64,000 nt of DNA from Breznakibacter xylanolyticus (lineage in GTDB: Bacteria > Bacteroidota > Bacteroidia > Bacteroidales > Marinilabiliaceae): contig NZ_QKZK01000001.1 in NCBI RefSeq assembly GCF_003254275.1, positions 249,728 through 313,727 on the forward strand, read 5' to 3'. The stretch's first letter is position 1. The number at the start of each line of letters is the position of its first letter. Both the position numbers and the translations under genes were made by a program. Under the pieces are notes generated by a model. It saw only the letters and a program-made list of their open reading frames with translations, was not told where the DNA came from and searched no databases. This document shows, in pieces, positions 28,875-37,861 of this stretch.

Positions 28875-29666
28875 ATGGATAAAACAGTTTGCATTGTTCA
28901 GTTTGCACCCATTCTGGGGGATGTGGCTGCCAATATTCAGTTGCTGAGTCAACGTTTTCAATCGGCATGGGAAAGTGATTTGGTGGTATTGCCCGAGTTG
29001 GCCTCTTCGGGTTACCGTTTTTCGTGTCGCGATGAAGCGATGGCTTGTGCTGGAACATTGCAAGACAGTGCTTTTGTCGAATTCCTAAAGCAGCAGGCCG
29101 AAACTAACGGTTGTTGCATTGTCAGTGGTTTTAATGAGCGGTATGGTGATGATTTGTTCAATTCGTCTATTTTGGTTCAGCCCGATGGCGTGATTCATCT
29201 ATACCGTAAATTGCATCTCTTTTGGGATGAGAAAGACATATTTACTCCGGGTAATCTTGGCGTTAACGTGTTTGACACGCCGGTAGGGCGCGTGGGGATG
29301 TTGATTTGTTTTGATTGGATGTTTCCCGAAGTGTGGCGCATGATGGCTTTGAAAGGTGGTCAGGTCGTTTGTCATCCATCCAATTTGGTGTTGCCATCAT
29401 GTCAGTCTGTCGTTCCCTCGTATGCTTTGGTAAACCGTTATTACGTGGTGACTGCCAATCGCATTGGTAAGGAACGCGATTTGTTGTTTACCGGTGGTTC
29501 ACTTATTTGTTCGCCCATAGGCAGTGTGATGGTGTCGGGAAGTTCTGATCAGGAGCATGTTTTATTTGCCGGTATATCTCCAAGTTTGTCAGATGATAAA
29601 CAGGTAACGCCTCGAAATCATGCCCTTGATGATCGTCGAACGGATGTGTACGGTAATTTTGAATGA
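28875..29666 (+). CDS. Nitrilase-family carbon-nitrogen hydrolase
   Basis: The 263-residue enzyme carries the full catalytic triad: Glu in VVLPELASSGYRF, Lys in YRKLHLF, and Cys in MLICFDWMFPE. It probably hydrolyses an amide rather than a nitrile. The family includes omega-amidase and N-carbamoyl hydrolases, and the substrate cannot be told from the sequence. It sits between gldB (2 bp upstream) and fthC, whose start codon overlaps its stop. Confidence 0.88.
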   Translation: MDKTVCIVQFAPILGDVAANIQLLSQRFQSAWESDLVVLPELASSGYRFSCRDEAMACAGTLQDSAFVEFLKQQAETNGCCIVSGFNERYGDDLFNSSILVQPDGVIHLYRKLHLFWDEKDIFTPGNLGVNVFDTPVGRVGMLICFDWMFPEVWRMMALKGGQVVCHPSNLVLPSCQSVVPSYALVNRYYVVTANRIGKERDLLFTGGSLICSPIGSVMVSGSSDQEHVLFAGISPSLSDDKQVTPRNHALDDRRTDVYGNFE

Positions 29667-30205
29667 TGATGCCAGATAAATACTCAGTCCGTAAAGAGGT
29701 TCGAGAGAGACTTCAATTGATTTCTAAGGATGACCGACTTAGGAAAAGTCAGGCAATTTTTGAGACGTTAGAGCAATCTGATGATTTTAGAAACGCAAGG
29801 CATGTTTTGTTGTATTGGGCACTGCCCGACGAAGTGATGACGCATCCGTTAGTTCAGAAATGGGCGCTGTATAAAACTGTATATTTACCCGTTATGGTTG
29901 GGGATGACTTGCAAATAAGGCAATATCATTTAGATGACGATTTGCGACCTGATGCCCGTTTTGGAGTGGGAGAGCCCACAAATGGTTTTGTTCCAGATGA
30001 TGAATTGATTGATTTGGTGGTAGTTCCGGGAAGAGCTTTTGATGGTAAAGGGAATCGTTTGGGGCGGGGGAAGGGGTATTACGACCGTTTATTGGCGCGC
30101 TTGGTGAATGCCCGTAAGATCGGAATATGTTTTAAAGAGCAACTTTATGATTCAATTCCGGTTGACGATCATGATGTGCTGATGGATAGGGTGATTTCAT
30201 CGTAA
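29663..30205 (+). CDS. fthC: 5-formyltetrahydrofolate cyclo-ligase
   Basis: This enzyme converts 5-formyl-tetrahydrofolate to 5,10-methenyl-tetrahydrofolate with ATP. The 180-residue protein shows the N-terminal RKEVRERLQLISKDDRLRKS helix and the diagnostic VVPGRAFDGKGNRLGRGKGY followed by YDRLL. The start codon overlaps the upstream stop (ATGA at 29663), and a second ATG lies 6 bp later. A bidirectional terminator follows at once. Confidence 0.93.
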   Translation: MMMPDKYSVRKEVRERLQLISKDDRLRKSQAIFETLEQSDDFRNARHVLLYWALPDEVMTHPLVQKWALYKTVYLPVMVGDDLQIRQYHLDDDLRPDARFGVGEPTNGFVPDDELIDLVVVPGRAFDGKGNRLGRGKGYYDRLLARLVNARKIGICFKEQLYDSIPVDDHDVLMDRVISS

Positions 30206-30238
30206 AAAAAGAGGCAACCCCAATGGGATGCCTCTTTA
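30204..30238. terminator. Bidirectional terminator between fthC and the ferredoxin gene
   Basis: AAAGAGGCA and TGCCTCTTT, extended by an inner CCC/GGG, form a stem with A tracts and T tracts on either side. It can end both converging transcripts. Confidence 0.88.
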
Positions 30239-30257
30239 AACATTTTTCGGTTGCTAA

Positions 30258-30425
30258 TTATGCAGGGTGGATTGCCTCTGTGGGGCAAACATCAGCACAG
30301 CTACCACAGTCAGTACATGCGTCTGCATCAATTTTATAGATAGAACCTTCGCTGATTGCGTTAACAGGACACTCGTCGATGCAAGTTCCGCATGCGATGC
30401 AATCGTCACTAATTACGTATGCCAT
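30258..30425 (-). CDS. 2[4Fe-4S] bacterial ferredoxin
   Basis: This 55-residue protein begins MAYVISDDCIACGTCIDECP. A second cluster motif, CTDCGSCADVCP, follows. Two CxxCxxCxxxCP sets bind two [4Fe-4S] clusters, as in clostridial-type ferredoxins that carry electrons for enzymes such as pyruvate:ferredoxin oxidoreductase. It is a single-gene unit with a TATTTTTGT -7 box at 30457-30465 on this strand. The length and cysteine spacing are complete. Confidence 0.96.
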   Translation of the reverse strand: MAYVISDDCIACGTCIDECPVNAISEGSIYKIDADACTDCGSCADVCPTEAIHPA

Positions 30426-30456
30426 TTTTGTATTGTTTTTAGGTTTTTAACTAAAA

Positions 30457-30465
30457 ACAAAAATA
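30457..30465 (-). promoter_or_regulatory. -7 box for the ferredoxin gene
   Basis: TATTTTTGT on the minus strand, 32 bp before the start codon, fits TAnnTTTG. Confidence 0.55.
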
Positions 30466-30601
30466 ATGGGGTTTTTGAATAAATAAAAGACCTTTGGAGT
30501 GATTCAGGTAATTTGTATCTGATTTAAATAATGATGGCATGTCATTTCTTTGAATGCCAGAGTCTTTTTAGTGAGTGGCGTAAATAGGTGTTGAACCGGT
30601 G

Positions 30602-31810
30602 CTATTGTTTTACGAAGTTCTGGGTGTCTTTGAGGGTGGCAATGGCCAGCCACGCCATGAGGCCACCTGATGTCATCAATGCCTTGTCGTTGAGGTTGAA
30701 AATGGGTGTGTGCAGCGACCCGGTAGTTCCATCGGGCTGTTTCACGCCAAAACGATAAAATGAGCAGGGATATTGCTGAGTGTAGTAGCCAAAATCTTCG
30801 GCTGTCATGCGGATATCCATGGTTTCGACTTGCTGGTCGCCCAGGTATTTTTTTGCGAAGGCAGAAAGATGTTGGGTCAAAGCCTCGTTGTTGAACACCA
30901 TTGGGTAGCCGTCGTTAATCAGGATGTCGCAAGTGGCGCCCATGCTATGGGTGATGGCGGTGGTGATGTCGCGTATTTTTTGTTTGGCCACGGCGCGCCA
31001 TTTTTCGTCCATGGTGCGCAGTGTGCCTGATATTTCAACCTTTTCGGGAATTACATTGGTGGCGCCGTTGGCCACAAACCTACCGAACGAGAGCACCGAT
31101 GGAATGTTGGCCGGGATCACACGGCTCACAATTTGTTGCAAAGCCACCACCACATGTGACGCGATGAGCACCGAGTCGGTGAGGGAGTGTGGCATTGCGG
31201 CGTGGCCTCCTTTACCGTGTATGGTGATGTGCACTTCATCGCCCGAAGCCATGTAGATGCCTTCTTTGAAGCCAACATGTCCTGTTGGCATGTCGGGTAA
31301 GACGTGTTGGCCGATGATGAGTTCAGGTTTTGGATTATCCAGTGCTCCCTGTTCCATCATGAGTTTGGCGCCTCCGGGGAATTTTTCTTCTCCGGGTTGA
31401 AAAATCAGCAACACTGTGCCTTCCCACTCGTTGGCGAGTTGTTTGAGAATGCGCCCTGACAACAGTAGAGATGCCGTGTGGGCATCGTGACCGCAGGCAT
31501 GCATCACCCCTTGGTTGATCGATTTGAACGGAACTTCAGTGTTTTCGGTGATGGGCAACGCGTCCATGTCGGCGCGCAGGGCAATGATGCGTTTATGTGG
31601 ATTTTGACCTTTCACTTCTGCCACAATGCCATGTCCGGCATATCCGCTGCGGAAGGGGATGCCGTATTCGGTGAGTTTGCTGCAAACAAATGCGGCTGTT
31701 TCTTTTTCCTCGAACGAGAGTTCGGGGTGTTGGTGCAGATGATGGCGAATGGCCAACGTGTCTGCATTGTATTGTTGTGCCAGTGATTTTATTGTCTCAA
31801 TGATTGCCAT
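30602..31810 (-). CDS. M20-family amidohydrolase (N-acyl-amino-acid / hippurate hydrolase type)
   Basis: M20D peptidases remove acyl groups from amino acids using two metal ions. The 402-residue protein shows HLHQHPELSFEEKETA at the N-terminus, ALRADMDALPI, the metal-binding HACGHDAHTASLLL, and the catalytic glutamates in FQPGEEKFPGGAK. There is no signal peptide, so it is cytoplasmic. The substrate is unknown. TATCTTTGA at 31856-31864 on this strand could be its -7 box. Confidence 0.92.
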   Translation of the reverse strand: MAIIETIKSLAQQYNADTLAIRHHLHQHPELSFEEKETAAFVCSKLTEYGIPFRSGYAGHGIVAEVKGQNPHKRIIALRADMDALPITENTEVPFKSINQGVMHACGHDAHTASLLLSGRILKQLANEWEGTVLLIFQPGEEKFPGGAKLMMEQGALDNPKPELIIGQHVLPDMPTGHVGFKEGIYMASGDEVHITIHGKGGHAAMPHSLTDSVLIASHVVVALQQIVSRVIPANIPSVLSFGRFVANGATNVIPEKVEISGTLRTMDEKWRAVAKQKIRDITTAITHSMGATCDILINDGYPMVFNNEALTQHLSAFAKKYLGDQQVETMDIRMTAEDFGYYTQQYPCSFYRFGVKQPDGTTGSLHTPIFNLNDKALMTSGGLMAWLAIATLKDTQNFVKQ

Positions 31811-32390
31811 GGTAGGGATTTTGTTGTTTTAGGTATTTGTGTTTAAATGATGCGTTCAAAGATATGGCTTGTTATACAATTCTTGTCTGCCTTGATGGCA
31901 TTATTGTACCAAGAGAGGATATCTGTTGATGCTTTTGTGTTTTGAGAAACTCGTGCCTTGTAATTGATTGATGAGCAAAATGAACGAAAAGAGAGGGGCT
32001 TTTACGGAGTGATGAGATATATTTTCTTAGCTTTGTGTGAGAGTAAAGTGACATAGCCAGGGTTGAATAAGTATGTTTAAGCATTTGATGTGATGTGATT
32101 TTCTTCAGTCGCTTCCCTTTTTGTGGTAATAAATCTGCTTGAACCGATGATTCTTTGATTTGGTTAGTTTGAATGAGCGTTTTTTTGACTTTAAAATACC
32201 CCATTGTAAGAATATTCTACAGTAATACCCTATGTGTGTTTCTTAGTGATGTTTGTGAATGATTGAGTGTTTTAAAAGAATTAAATAATAAACTATTAAT
32301 AAGTGGAATGAGCCATGGTTTACCCTTACTTAAATAGGAAGATATCTATTGGTGAGTTCCATCAGACCATTAATAATAAATTGTAGAAAG
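31811..32390 (+). other. 580-bp AT-rich intergenic region
   Basis: It lies between the divergent amidohydrolase and DUF1573 genes. Apart from a probable -7 box for the amidohydrolase (TATCTTTGA, 31856-31864, minus strand), I see no convincing gene, RNA or repeat. A 110-codon open frame on the minus strand has no ribosome-binding context or recognisable product. Confidence 0.6.
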
Positions 32391-33476
32391 ATGAAAAAAG
32401 TTGTTATGTCGTTAGGCCTTGGATTAATGGCGACACTTTTTGTTGCCGGGCAACAATCTAAACCCTTTATCAAATTCAGCGAAACAGTTCATGATTTCGG
32501 TGATATCAAAGAAGAAGCGGGTCGTACTGCGTATTCGTTTGAATTGACCAATAGCGGAGGTCAACCTCTGGTGATTCATAATGTGACCGCATCGTGTGGT
32601 TGCACAGCACCCGATTGGTCACGCACTCCAATCCCTCCCCGAGGTAAGGGATTTGTAAAAGCAACTTACGATCCGGCCAATCGTCCAGGTCCATTTAATA
32701 AGACCATTACCGTGGCCTCTAATGCTCAGGAGTCATCAGTGATTCTTCGTATCACAGGTAATGTGATACCCCGCGCTAAAACAGTAGAGGATATTTATCC
32801 AAAAGCCATGGGGGCTCTTCGGTTGAAAGCCGGTCATCTGTCAATGACGCGAGTGGCTCCTGGAACTCAAAAGGTTGAGAGATTGGAAATGATTAATACA
32901 TCGGATAAGCCAATCAAAATTAGTTTTGAAAGGGTTCCCGCACATTTGACTCTTGTGGCGCAACCCGCGGAACTGAAACCTCAGGAAACCGGTGTCATTA
33001 CCGCTACATTTGATGCGTCAAAGAAGAACGATTGGGGGTTTGTGTCCGACATGGTGTTTGTTTTGGTTGATGGTGTAAAGGATATGAACAACAATCGATT
33101 GAGTGTGAGTGCGACCATCGAAGAAGATTATTCTGTGTTGACCCCTCAGGAATTGGCCAGTGCCCCTAAGGCTGAGTTTGCGGATAAATCATTTAACTTT
33201 GGTCAAATAAAAGAAGGAACTAAAGTGACTCATAATTATGAGTTGAAGAATGTGGGCAAGTCCAATTTGATTATACGTAAGGTCAAAGCCTCATGTGGTT
33301 GCACGGCCGTGCAGCCTGCAAAAATGATGTTAGCTCCCGGTGAGTCAACATCTATTAAGGCAGAATTTGATTCGAAAGGCCGTACCGGTCGTCAATCAAA
33401 AGGTATTACCGTCATTACGAATGACCCCACGGCATCCACCACAATTTTGCAGTTTACAGCAGAGGTGGTTAAATAA
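32391..33476 (+). CDS. DUF1573 repeat protein, exported
   Basis: The 361-residue protein has a signal peptide (MKKVVMSLGLGLMATLFVAG). Two DUF1573 domains are recognisable, at about residues 25-120 (VHDFGDIKEEAGRTAYSFEL; ASCGCTAPDW) and 265-361 (FNFGQIKEGTKVTHNYELKN; ASCGCTAVQP), with a related beta-sandwich between them. DUF1573 is an immunoglobulin-like fold related to ASPM/SPD-2/Hydin domains and common in Bacteroidota. The function is unknown; the CGC motif is a family hallmark. Confidence 0.85.
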   Translation: MKKVVMSLGLGLMATLFVAGQQSKPFIKFSETVHDFGDIKEEAGRTAYSFELTNSGGQPLVIHNVTASCGCTAPDWSRTPIPPRGKGFVKATYDPANRPGPFNKTITVASNAQESSVILRITGNVIPRAKTVEDIYPKAMGALRLKAGHLSMTRVAPGTQKVERLEMINTSDKPIKISFERVPAHLTLVAQPAELKPQETGVITATFDASKKNDWGFVSDMVFVLVDGVKDMNNNRLSVSATIEEDYSVLTPQELASAPKAEFADKSFNFGQIKEGTKVTHNYELKNVGKSNLIIRKVKASCGCTAVQPAKMMLAPGESTSIKAEFDSKGRTGRQSKGITVITNDPTASTTILQFTAEVVK

Positions 33477-33488
33477 TTGAATCGTATG

Positions 33489-33522
33489 AAGGCTTCGTCT
33501 CATGTTGGGCGAAGCCCTTTTT
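33489..33522 (+). terminator. Terminator after the DUF1573 gene
   Basis: GGCTTCG and CGAAGCC pair around a 12-nt loop, followed by a T run. Confidence 0.8.
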
Positions 33523-33542
33523 GTTCATTTAGATTGTAATTT

Positions 33543-34670
33543 GTGACAACACAACATTCCGATTCTCACGATCATATTGAAAACAACCCTCAATTTAAGG
33601 GGCTGAGTGTGAATAAAGGTATTCCGGCACCGCCACCGGTGAGTGTGGAGGCAACGCAACGTTTTTTAAATATCCGTCGTTCGCAGCTTTCGGTCGACGA
33701 TTATGTAACCGGCATTTTGGCCGGCGATATCACCATCTTAAGCCGTGCTGTGACTTTGGTTGAAAGTTCTCGAACCGAACATCAGGTGATTGCGCGTCAG
33801 GTGATTGAGAAGTGTTTGCCCCATGCCGGTCGTTCCATTCGTTTGGGCATTACGGGGGTTCCCGGTGCTGGAAAAAGTACTTTCATTGAGTCGCTGGGGA
33901 TGCACATCATTCGTCAGGGGGGGAAGTTGGCTGTGTTGGCCATCGACCCCAGCAGTGAGCGATCAAAGGGGAGCATCCTTGGTGATAAGACCCGGATGGA
34001 GTTACTCTCGGCTGAAAAGAATGCTTATATCCGTCCTTCACCATCGGCTGGATCATTGGGGGGCGTGGCTCGTAAGACACGCGAAACCATTGTGTTGTGC
34101 GAAGCAGCCGGATTCGATCACATCATCATCGAGACCGTTGGAGTGGGACAGTCTGAAACTGCGGTGCATTCGATGGTCGATTTCTTTTTATTGATCATGC
34201 TGGCTGGTGCCGGTGACGAGTTGCAAGGCATCAAGCGTGGCATTATGGAGATGGCCGATGCCATTGCCATCAATAAAGCTGATGGAAGCAACGTGGTAAA
34301 AGCTCAGCAAGCACAGGCGCAATACACCAGTGCGTTGCATCTTTTTCCGCCTTCGCGATCGGGCTGGACGCCTTTGGTGAAAACCTGTTCAGCACTCAAT
34401 CATCAGGGAATTGATGAGATGTGGAACATGGTTCTCGATTATGTGTCGCTCACCAAAGGGAATCACTTTTTTAAATCGAATCGTAACAGCCAGTCTTCCT
34501 ATTGGATGTACGAGACCATCGATGAGCAATTAAAGCACCATTTTTTTCATCATCCGAAAATTAAGGAGCTGTTGCATACCTATCAGCATCGGGTAAAGCA
34601 TAACGAGACCAGCTCCTTTGAAGCCGCCCGTGAACTGTTGGATTTGTATTTTCAGAATATTGACAAATAA
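33543..34670 (+). CDS. meaB: Methylmalonyl-CoA mutase-associated GTPase MeaB
   Basis: MeaB protects methylmalonyl-CoA mutase and helps load its B12 cofactor. The 375-residue SIMIBI GTPase shows the P-loop GITGVPGAGKSTFIESLG, switch residues in AIDPSSERSKGSILGDKTRM, ETVGVGQSE, and NKADGSN for guanine recognition. The N-terminal extension of about 60 residues is longer than in many homologues. The start is a GTG at 33543. The mutase subunit genes are not in the window. Confidence 0.93.
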   Translation: MTTQHSDSHDHIENNPQFKGLSVNKGIPAPPPVSVEATQRFLNIRRSQLSVDDYVTGILAGDITILSRAVTLVESSRTEHQVIARQVIEKCLPHAGRSIRLGITGVPGAGKSTFIESLGMHIIRQGGKLAVLAIDPSSERSKGSILGDKTRMELLSAEKNAYIRPSPSAGSLGGVARKTRETIVLCEAAGFDHIIIETVGVGQSETAVHSMVDFFLLIMLAGAGDELQGIKRGIMEMADAIAINKADGSNVVKAQQAQAQYTSALHLFPPSRSGWTPLVKTCSALNHQGIDEMWNMVLDYVSLTKGNHFFKSNRNSQSSYWMYETIDEQLKHHFFHHPKIKELLHTYQHRVKHNETSSFEAARELLDLYFQNIDK

Positions 34671-34691
34671 TAATCAATTAAAAATTAGCGA

Positions 34692-35789
34692 ATGAGAAAG
34701 TTTATTTTGGGTGCGGCGGCTTTGATGATGCTTGGCGCCTGTGCAGAGAAGGGCGTTAATATTTCGGGCAACATTCAGGGGCTTGCCGATACCAAGGCGG
34801 TGCTGAATGTGTTGGAATCGGGCACGCCCACACCCATTGATACCGTGGAGGTGAAAGGTGGAAAGTTTAAGTTTCATGTTGACTCGCTGGATGCCCAGTT
34901 GTTGATTGTGATGTTTGAAGGCCAGCAAGCCCCTGTGGTGTTCTTTGGTAGTGAGGGAACCATTAATGTCAGCGGGTCGAAAGACAGCATTGATAAGGCA
35001 GAGATTAAAGGAACTGAATTGACCGATTTGTTTGTAAAATTCAATAAAGAAATTCCCGGGTTAGAGCGTCAAAAAGCGCTTCAGAATGATTTTGTGCAGG
35101 CACAAATGACACAGGATGCAGCCAAAATGGAATCGTTGCGTGCCGAAGCCATGGAGATTTCGCAGGGACAGGAGAAATACTTCAGTGAGTTTATGGAAGC
35201 CAACACCGGTAATGCCATTGGTGCCTTGTTGTGCATGAGTTTTTCGGCATCTTATGATGTGGAAAAGTTAAAAGAAAAAATCACGGCTTTTGAAACCTCT
35301 TTGGGCGATCACGTGTACGTGGGCGAGTTAAAGAAAATTCTTGACATGAAGGAAAAAGAAGCTGCTGCCATTGCCGCCTTGGAAGTGGGTAACGCAGCAC
35401 CCGATTTTACGCTTAAAACCGCCGAAGGAACCGATGTTGCTCTTTCATCATTCAAAGGGAAAGTGGTTTTGGTGGATTTTTGGGCGTCATGGTGTCGTCC
35501 TTGTCGCGAAGAAAATCCGAACGTGGTAAAGGCTTACAGCAAGTTTAAGTCAAAGGGCTTTGATGTGTTGAGTGTTTCTACCGATCGTAATGAAGAGGAG
35601 TGGTTGAAGGCCGTGAAAGAAGATAAGCTCACCTGGACGCAAGTGCGTGATGACAGCGGAGCTGCGTCTATTCTTTATATGATTCGTGCCATTCCCTCAA
35701 CATTTTTGCTCGATAAGGAGGGGGTGATTGTTGCCCGTGACTTGCGTGGTGAAGAGTTGATGAACAAATTGGCCGAATTGCTGAAGTAA
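34692..35789 (+). CDS. TlpA-like thiol-disulfide lipoprotein with a DUF4369-type N-domain
   Basis: The 365-residue protein has a lipoprotein signal (MMLGACAEK), a beta-rich DUF4369-like domain (about 22-125), a helical linker and a C-terminal thioredoxin fold. That fold has GNAAPDFTLKTAEGTDVALS and the redox motif WCRPC at about residues 266-270; the cis-proline is in IRAIPSTFLLD. Such proteins reduce or exchange disulfides in the periplasm. It starts 21 bp after meaB and may share its transcript. Confidence 0.9.
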   Translation: MRKFILGAAALMMLGACAEKGVNISGNIQGLADTKAVLNVLESGTPTPIDTVEVKGGKFKFHVDSLDAQLLIVMFEGQQAPVVFFGSEGTINVSGSKDSIDKAEIKGTELTDLFVKFNKEIPGLERQKALQNDFVQAQMTQDAAKMESLRAEAMEISQGQEKYFSEFMEANTGNAIGALLCMSFSASYDVEKLKEKITAFETSLGDHVYVGELKKILDMKEKEAAAIAALEVGNAAPDFTLKTAEGTDVALSSFKGKVVLVDFWASWCRPCREENPNVVKAYSKFKSKGFDVLSVSTDRNEEEWLKAVKEDKLTWTQVRDDSGAASILYMIRAIPSTFLLDKEGVIVARDLRGEELMNKLAELLK

Positions 35790-35813
35790 TTTTTTTTGAC
35801 AATTGATATAGAT

Positions 35814-35846
35814 GCCCCGGGTTTAACATCCGGGGTTTTTTTTTTG
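35814..35846 (+). terminator. Terminator after the TlpA-like gene
   Basis: CCCCGG and CCGGGG pair around a 9-nt loop, followed by eleven Ts. Confidence 0.88.
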
Positions 35847-36043
35847 TCTGTTGCGAGCCGTGGATGGCTTTGTTGGAATGTCCATTTTTAGATGCCGATG
35901 TGGCGACGTTTATTATTGAAATGAACCTCCCGGCAAACAAACCGTCGAAACGATTGTTATTTACATGAATCTGATGATGTGAGGGTGATGGAAAATCATT
36001 CTCGATCCTTGGGCTATTGATGTGTTATTAAAAAAATAATGAT

Positions 36044-37435
36044 ATGAATTTTGATCTGGTGGTTGTCGGAAGCGGGCCTGGTGGTTATGTGGCTGCCATA
36101 CGCGCCTCACAACTGGGAATGAAAGTGGGTGTGATTGAAAAAGCCGAGCTGGGCGGCGTGTGTCTCAACTGGGGATGCATTCCCACCAAGTCGCTCCTCA
36201 AAAGTGCGTCGGTGTTTGAGTATTTGACCCATGCAGCCGATTATGGTATTGAGGTGAGCGGGAGTGTGAAGCCCGATTTTGCTGCCATGGTGAAACGCAG
36301 TCGCGATGTGGCCGATGGCATGAGCAAGGGCATTCAGTTTTTGTTTAAGAAAAACAAAATCGACATTGTGTCCGGCTTTGGTAAACTGCTCCGCAAGGGA
36401 GTGGTGGAAGTGACCCGGGCCGACGGCAGCAAAGCAGAGGTGACCGCTAAACACATCGTGCTGGCCACCGGGGCACGCAGTCGCGAGTTGCCCAACCTGC
36501 CTCAGGATGGCAAGCGCATCATTGGATACCGCCAGGCCATGACCCTCGACAAGCAGCCCCAAACGATGGTGGTGGTGGGTTCCGGTGCCATTGGCAGTGA
36601 GTTTGCTTATTTCTACAACGCCATTGGCACCAAAGTGACTCTGGTGGAGTATCTCGATAATATTGTTCCTTTGGAGGATGACGAGGTATCGAAACAGTTG
36701 GCGCGTTCCTTTAAAAAGGTGGGTATTGATGTGCACACCTCAACCGAGGTGACCGCAGTGGATGCTTCGGGTGATAAATTGAAGGTGACGCTGAAGAGTA
36801 AAAGTGGCGAGCAGCAGATTGAGGCCGATGTGGTGCTGTCGGCGGTGGGCATTACGCCTAACCTCGAGGGCATCGGCCTTGAAGCGGTGGGCGTTGCCGT
36901 TGATAAAGGGCGAGTGAAAGTCGATGAGTTTTACCGCACCAGCGTGGATGGCGTTTACGCCATTGGCGACATTGTGGCCGGACAGGCTCTGGCGCATGTG
37001 GCATCTGCCGAAGGCATAATTTGTGTTGAGAAAATTGCCGGCCTCAAGCCCGAGCCCCTCAATTACGGCAACATACCGGGATGTACCTACACCACGCCCG
37101 AAGTGGCCTCGGTAGGCATGACCGAAAAAGTCGCCAAAGAAAAGGGCTACGACATTAAAGTGGGCAAATTTCCGTTCACGGCGTCTGGCAAAGCCAGTGC
37201 GGCAGGGCAAAAAGATGGTTTTGTGAAGCTGATTTTTGATGCCAAATATGGCGAACTGCTCGGCGCTCACCTCATAGGCGCCAATGTGACCGAGATGATC
37301 GCCGAACTGGTCACCGCCCGCAAGCTCGAGACTACAGGTCACGAGCTCATCAAGGCCGTACATCCGCACCCCACCATGAGCGAAGCCATTATGGAAGCTG
37401 CCGCAGCGGCCTATGGCGAGGTGATTCATATTTGA
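36044..37435 (+). CDS. lpdA: Dihydrolipoyl dehydrogenase
   Basis: LpdA re-oxidises dihydrolipoamide in 2-oxoacid dehydrogenase or glycine-cleavage complexes, using FAD and NAD. The 463-residue protein shows the FAD motif GSGPGGYVAAIRASQLG, the redox disulfide in GGVCLNWGCIPTKS, the NAD motif VVGSGAIGSEFAYFYNAIG, and the C-terminal HPHPTMSEA with the catalytic histidine. It stands alone, with no E1/E2 genes nearby. Its third-position GC is clearly higher than that of the genes to its left and right. Confidence 0.96.
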   Translation: MNFDLVVVGSGPGGYVAAIRASQLGMKVGVIEKAELGGVCLNWGCIPTKSLLKSASVFEYLTHAADYGIEVSGSVKPDFAAMVKRSRDVADGMSKGIQFLFKKNKIDIVSGFGKLLRKGVVEVTRADGSKAEVTAKHIVLATGARSRELPNLPQDGKRIIGYRQAMTLDKQPQTMVVVGSGAIGSEFAYFYNAIGTKVTLVEYLDNIVPLEDDEVSKQLARSFKKVGIDVHTSTEVTAVDASGDKLKVTLKSKSGEQQIEADVVLSAVGITPNLEGIGLEAVGVAVDKGRVKVDEFYRTSVDGVYAIGDIVAGQALAHVASAEGIICVEKIAGLKPEPLNYGNIPGCTYTTPEVASVGMTEKVAKEKGYDIKVGKFPFTASGKASAAGQKDGFVKLIFDAKYGELLGAHLIGANVTEMIAELVTARKLETTGHELIKAVHPHPTMSEAIMEAAAAAYGEVIHI

Positions 37436-37492
37436 CGTTTTTCCGTGTTTTTCAGATAGATTTTTGCCGATTCAGTTTAGTGTTTGACAATG

Positions 37493-37526
37493 AAAAAGGA
37501 AGGTCCCTTGTGGCCTTCCTTTTTTG
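37493..37526 (+). terminator. Terminator after lpdA, copy 1 of a repeated hairpin
   Basis: AAAAAGGAAGG and CCTTCCTTTTT form an 11-bp stem around a 10-nt loop. Almost the same sequence returns at 42872-42903. Confidence 0.88.
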
Positions 37527-37861
37527 TTGTTGTGTTGTGAGTATTGTTGCTTTTGTGTATGATGTAGTTATGATGGTTGTGTTTTATTAATAAAGACAGT
37601 GTTCTGATTTTTGTGTTGTATTAGTCAGTTAATCAGAGTATATAGGTCTGGTTATTTTTTTTTTTTGAGAAATTTATTTTTCATGTTGAATATTTAATTT
37701 ATAATTGCAATGTAAATGATAATATTGTTGTCAACACAGGTGAAGTAAAGTAGCTTGTTGTTGCGGGGATAAAAAAAAGCCCCCTCCTCGTTACCGAATC
37801 AGGGGCTGAAATAGAATTTAATAATAATCGGGAGTTGCAGCTCCCAATGAACTGTAAAATT
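37527..37861. other. 335-bp AT-rich intergenic region with an orphan terminator and hairpin
   Basis: No gene is seen. A hairpin with AGCCCC and GGGGCT arms at 37771-37808 has eight As on its left, so it works as a terminator only on the minus strand, yet no minus-strand gene ends here. A second small palindrome (GGGAGTTGCAGCTCCC, 37830-37845) lies just before the next start codon. Confidence 0.6.
37771..37808 (-). terminator. Orphan minus-strand terminator
   Basis: Read on the minus strand, AGCCCC, a loop, GGGGCT and then a run of Ts. No minus-strand gene is found to its right before the TonB receptor region. Confidence 0.6.

Noticed and set aside
31872..32204. 110-codon minus-strand frame in the intergenic region
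   Set aside because: No ribosome-binding context, no family motif and a random-looking composition in AT-rich DNA.
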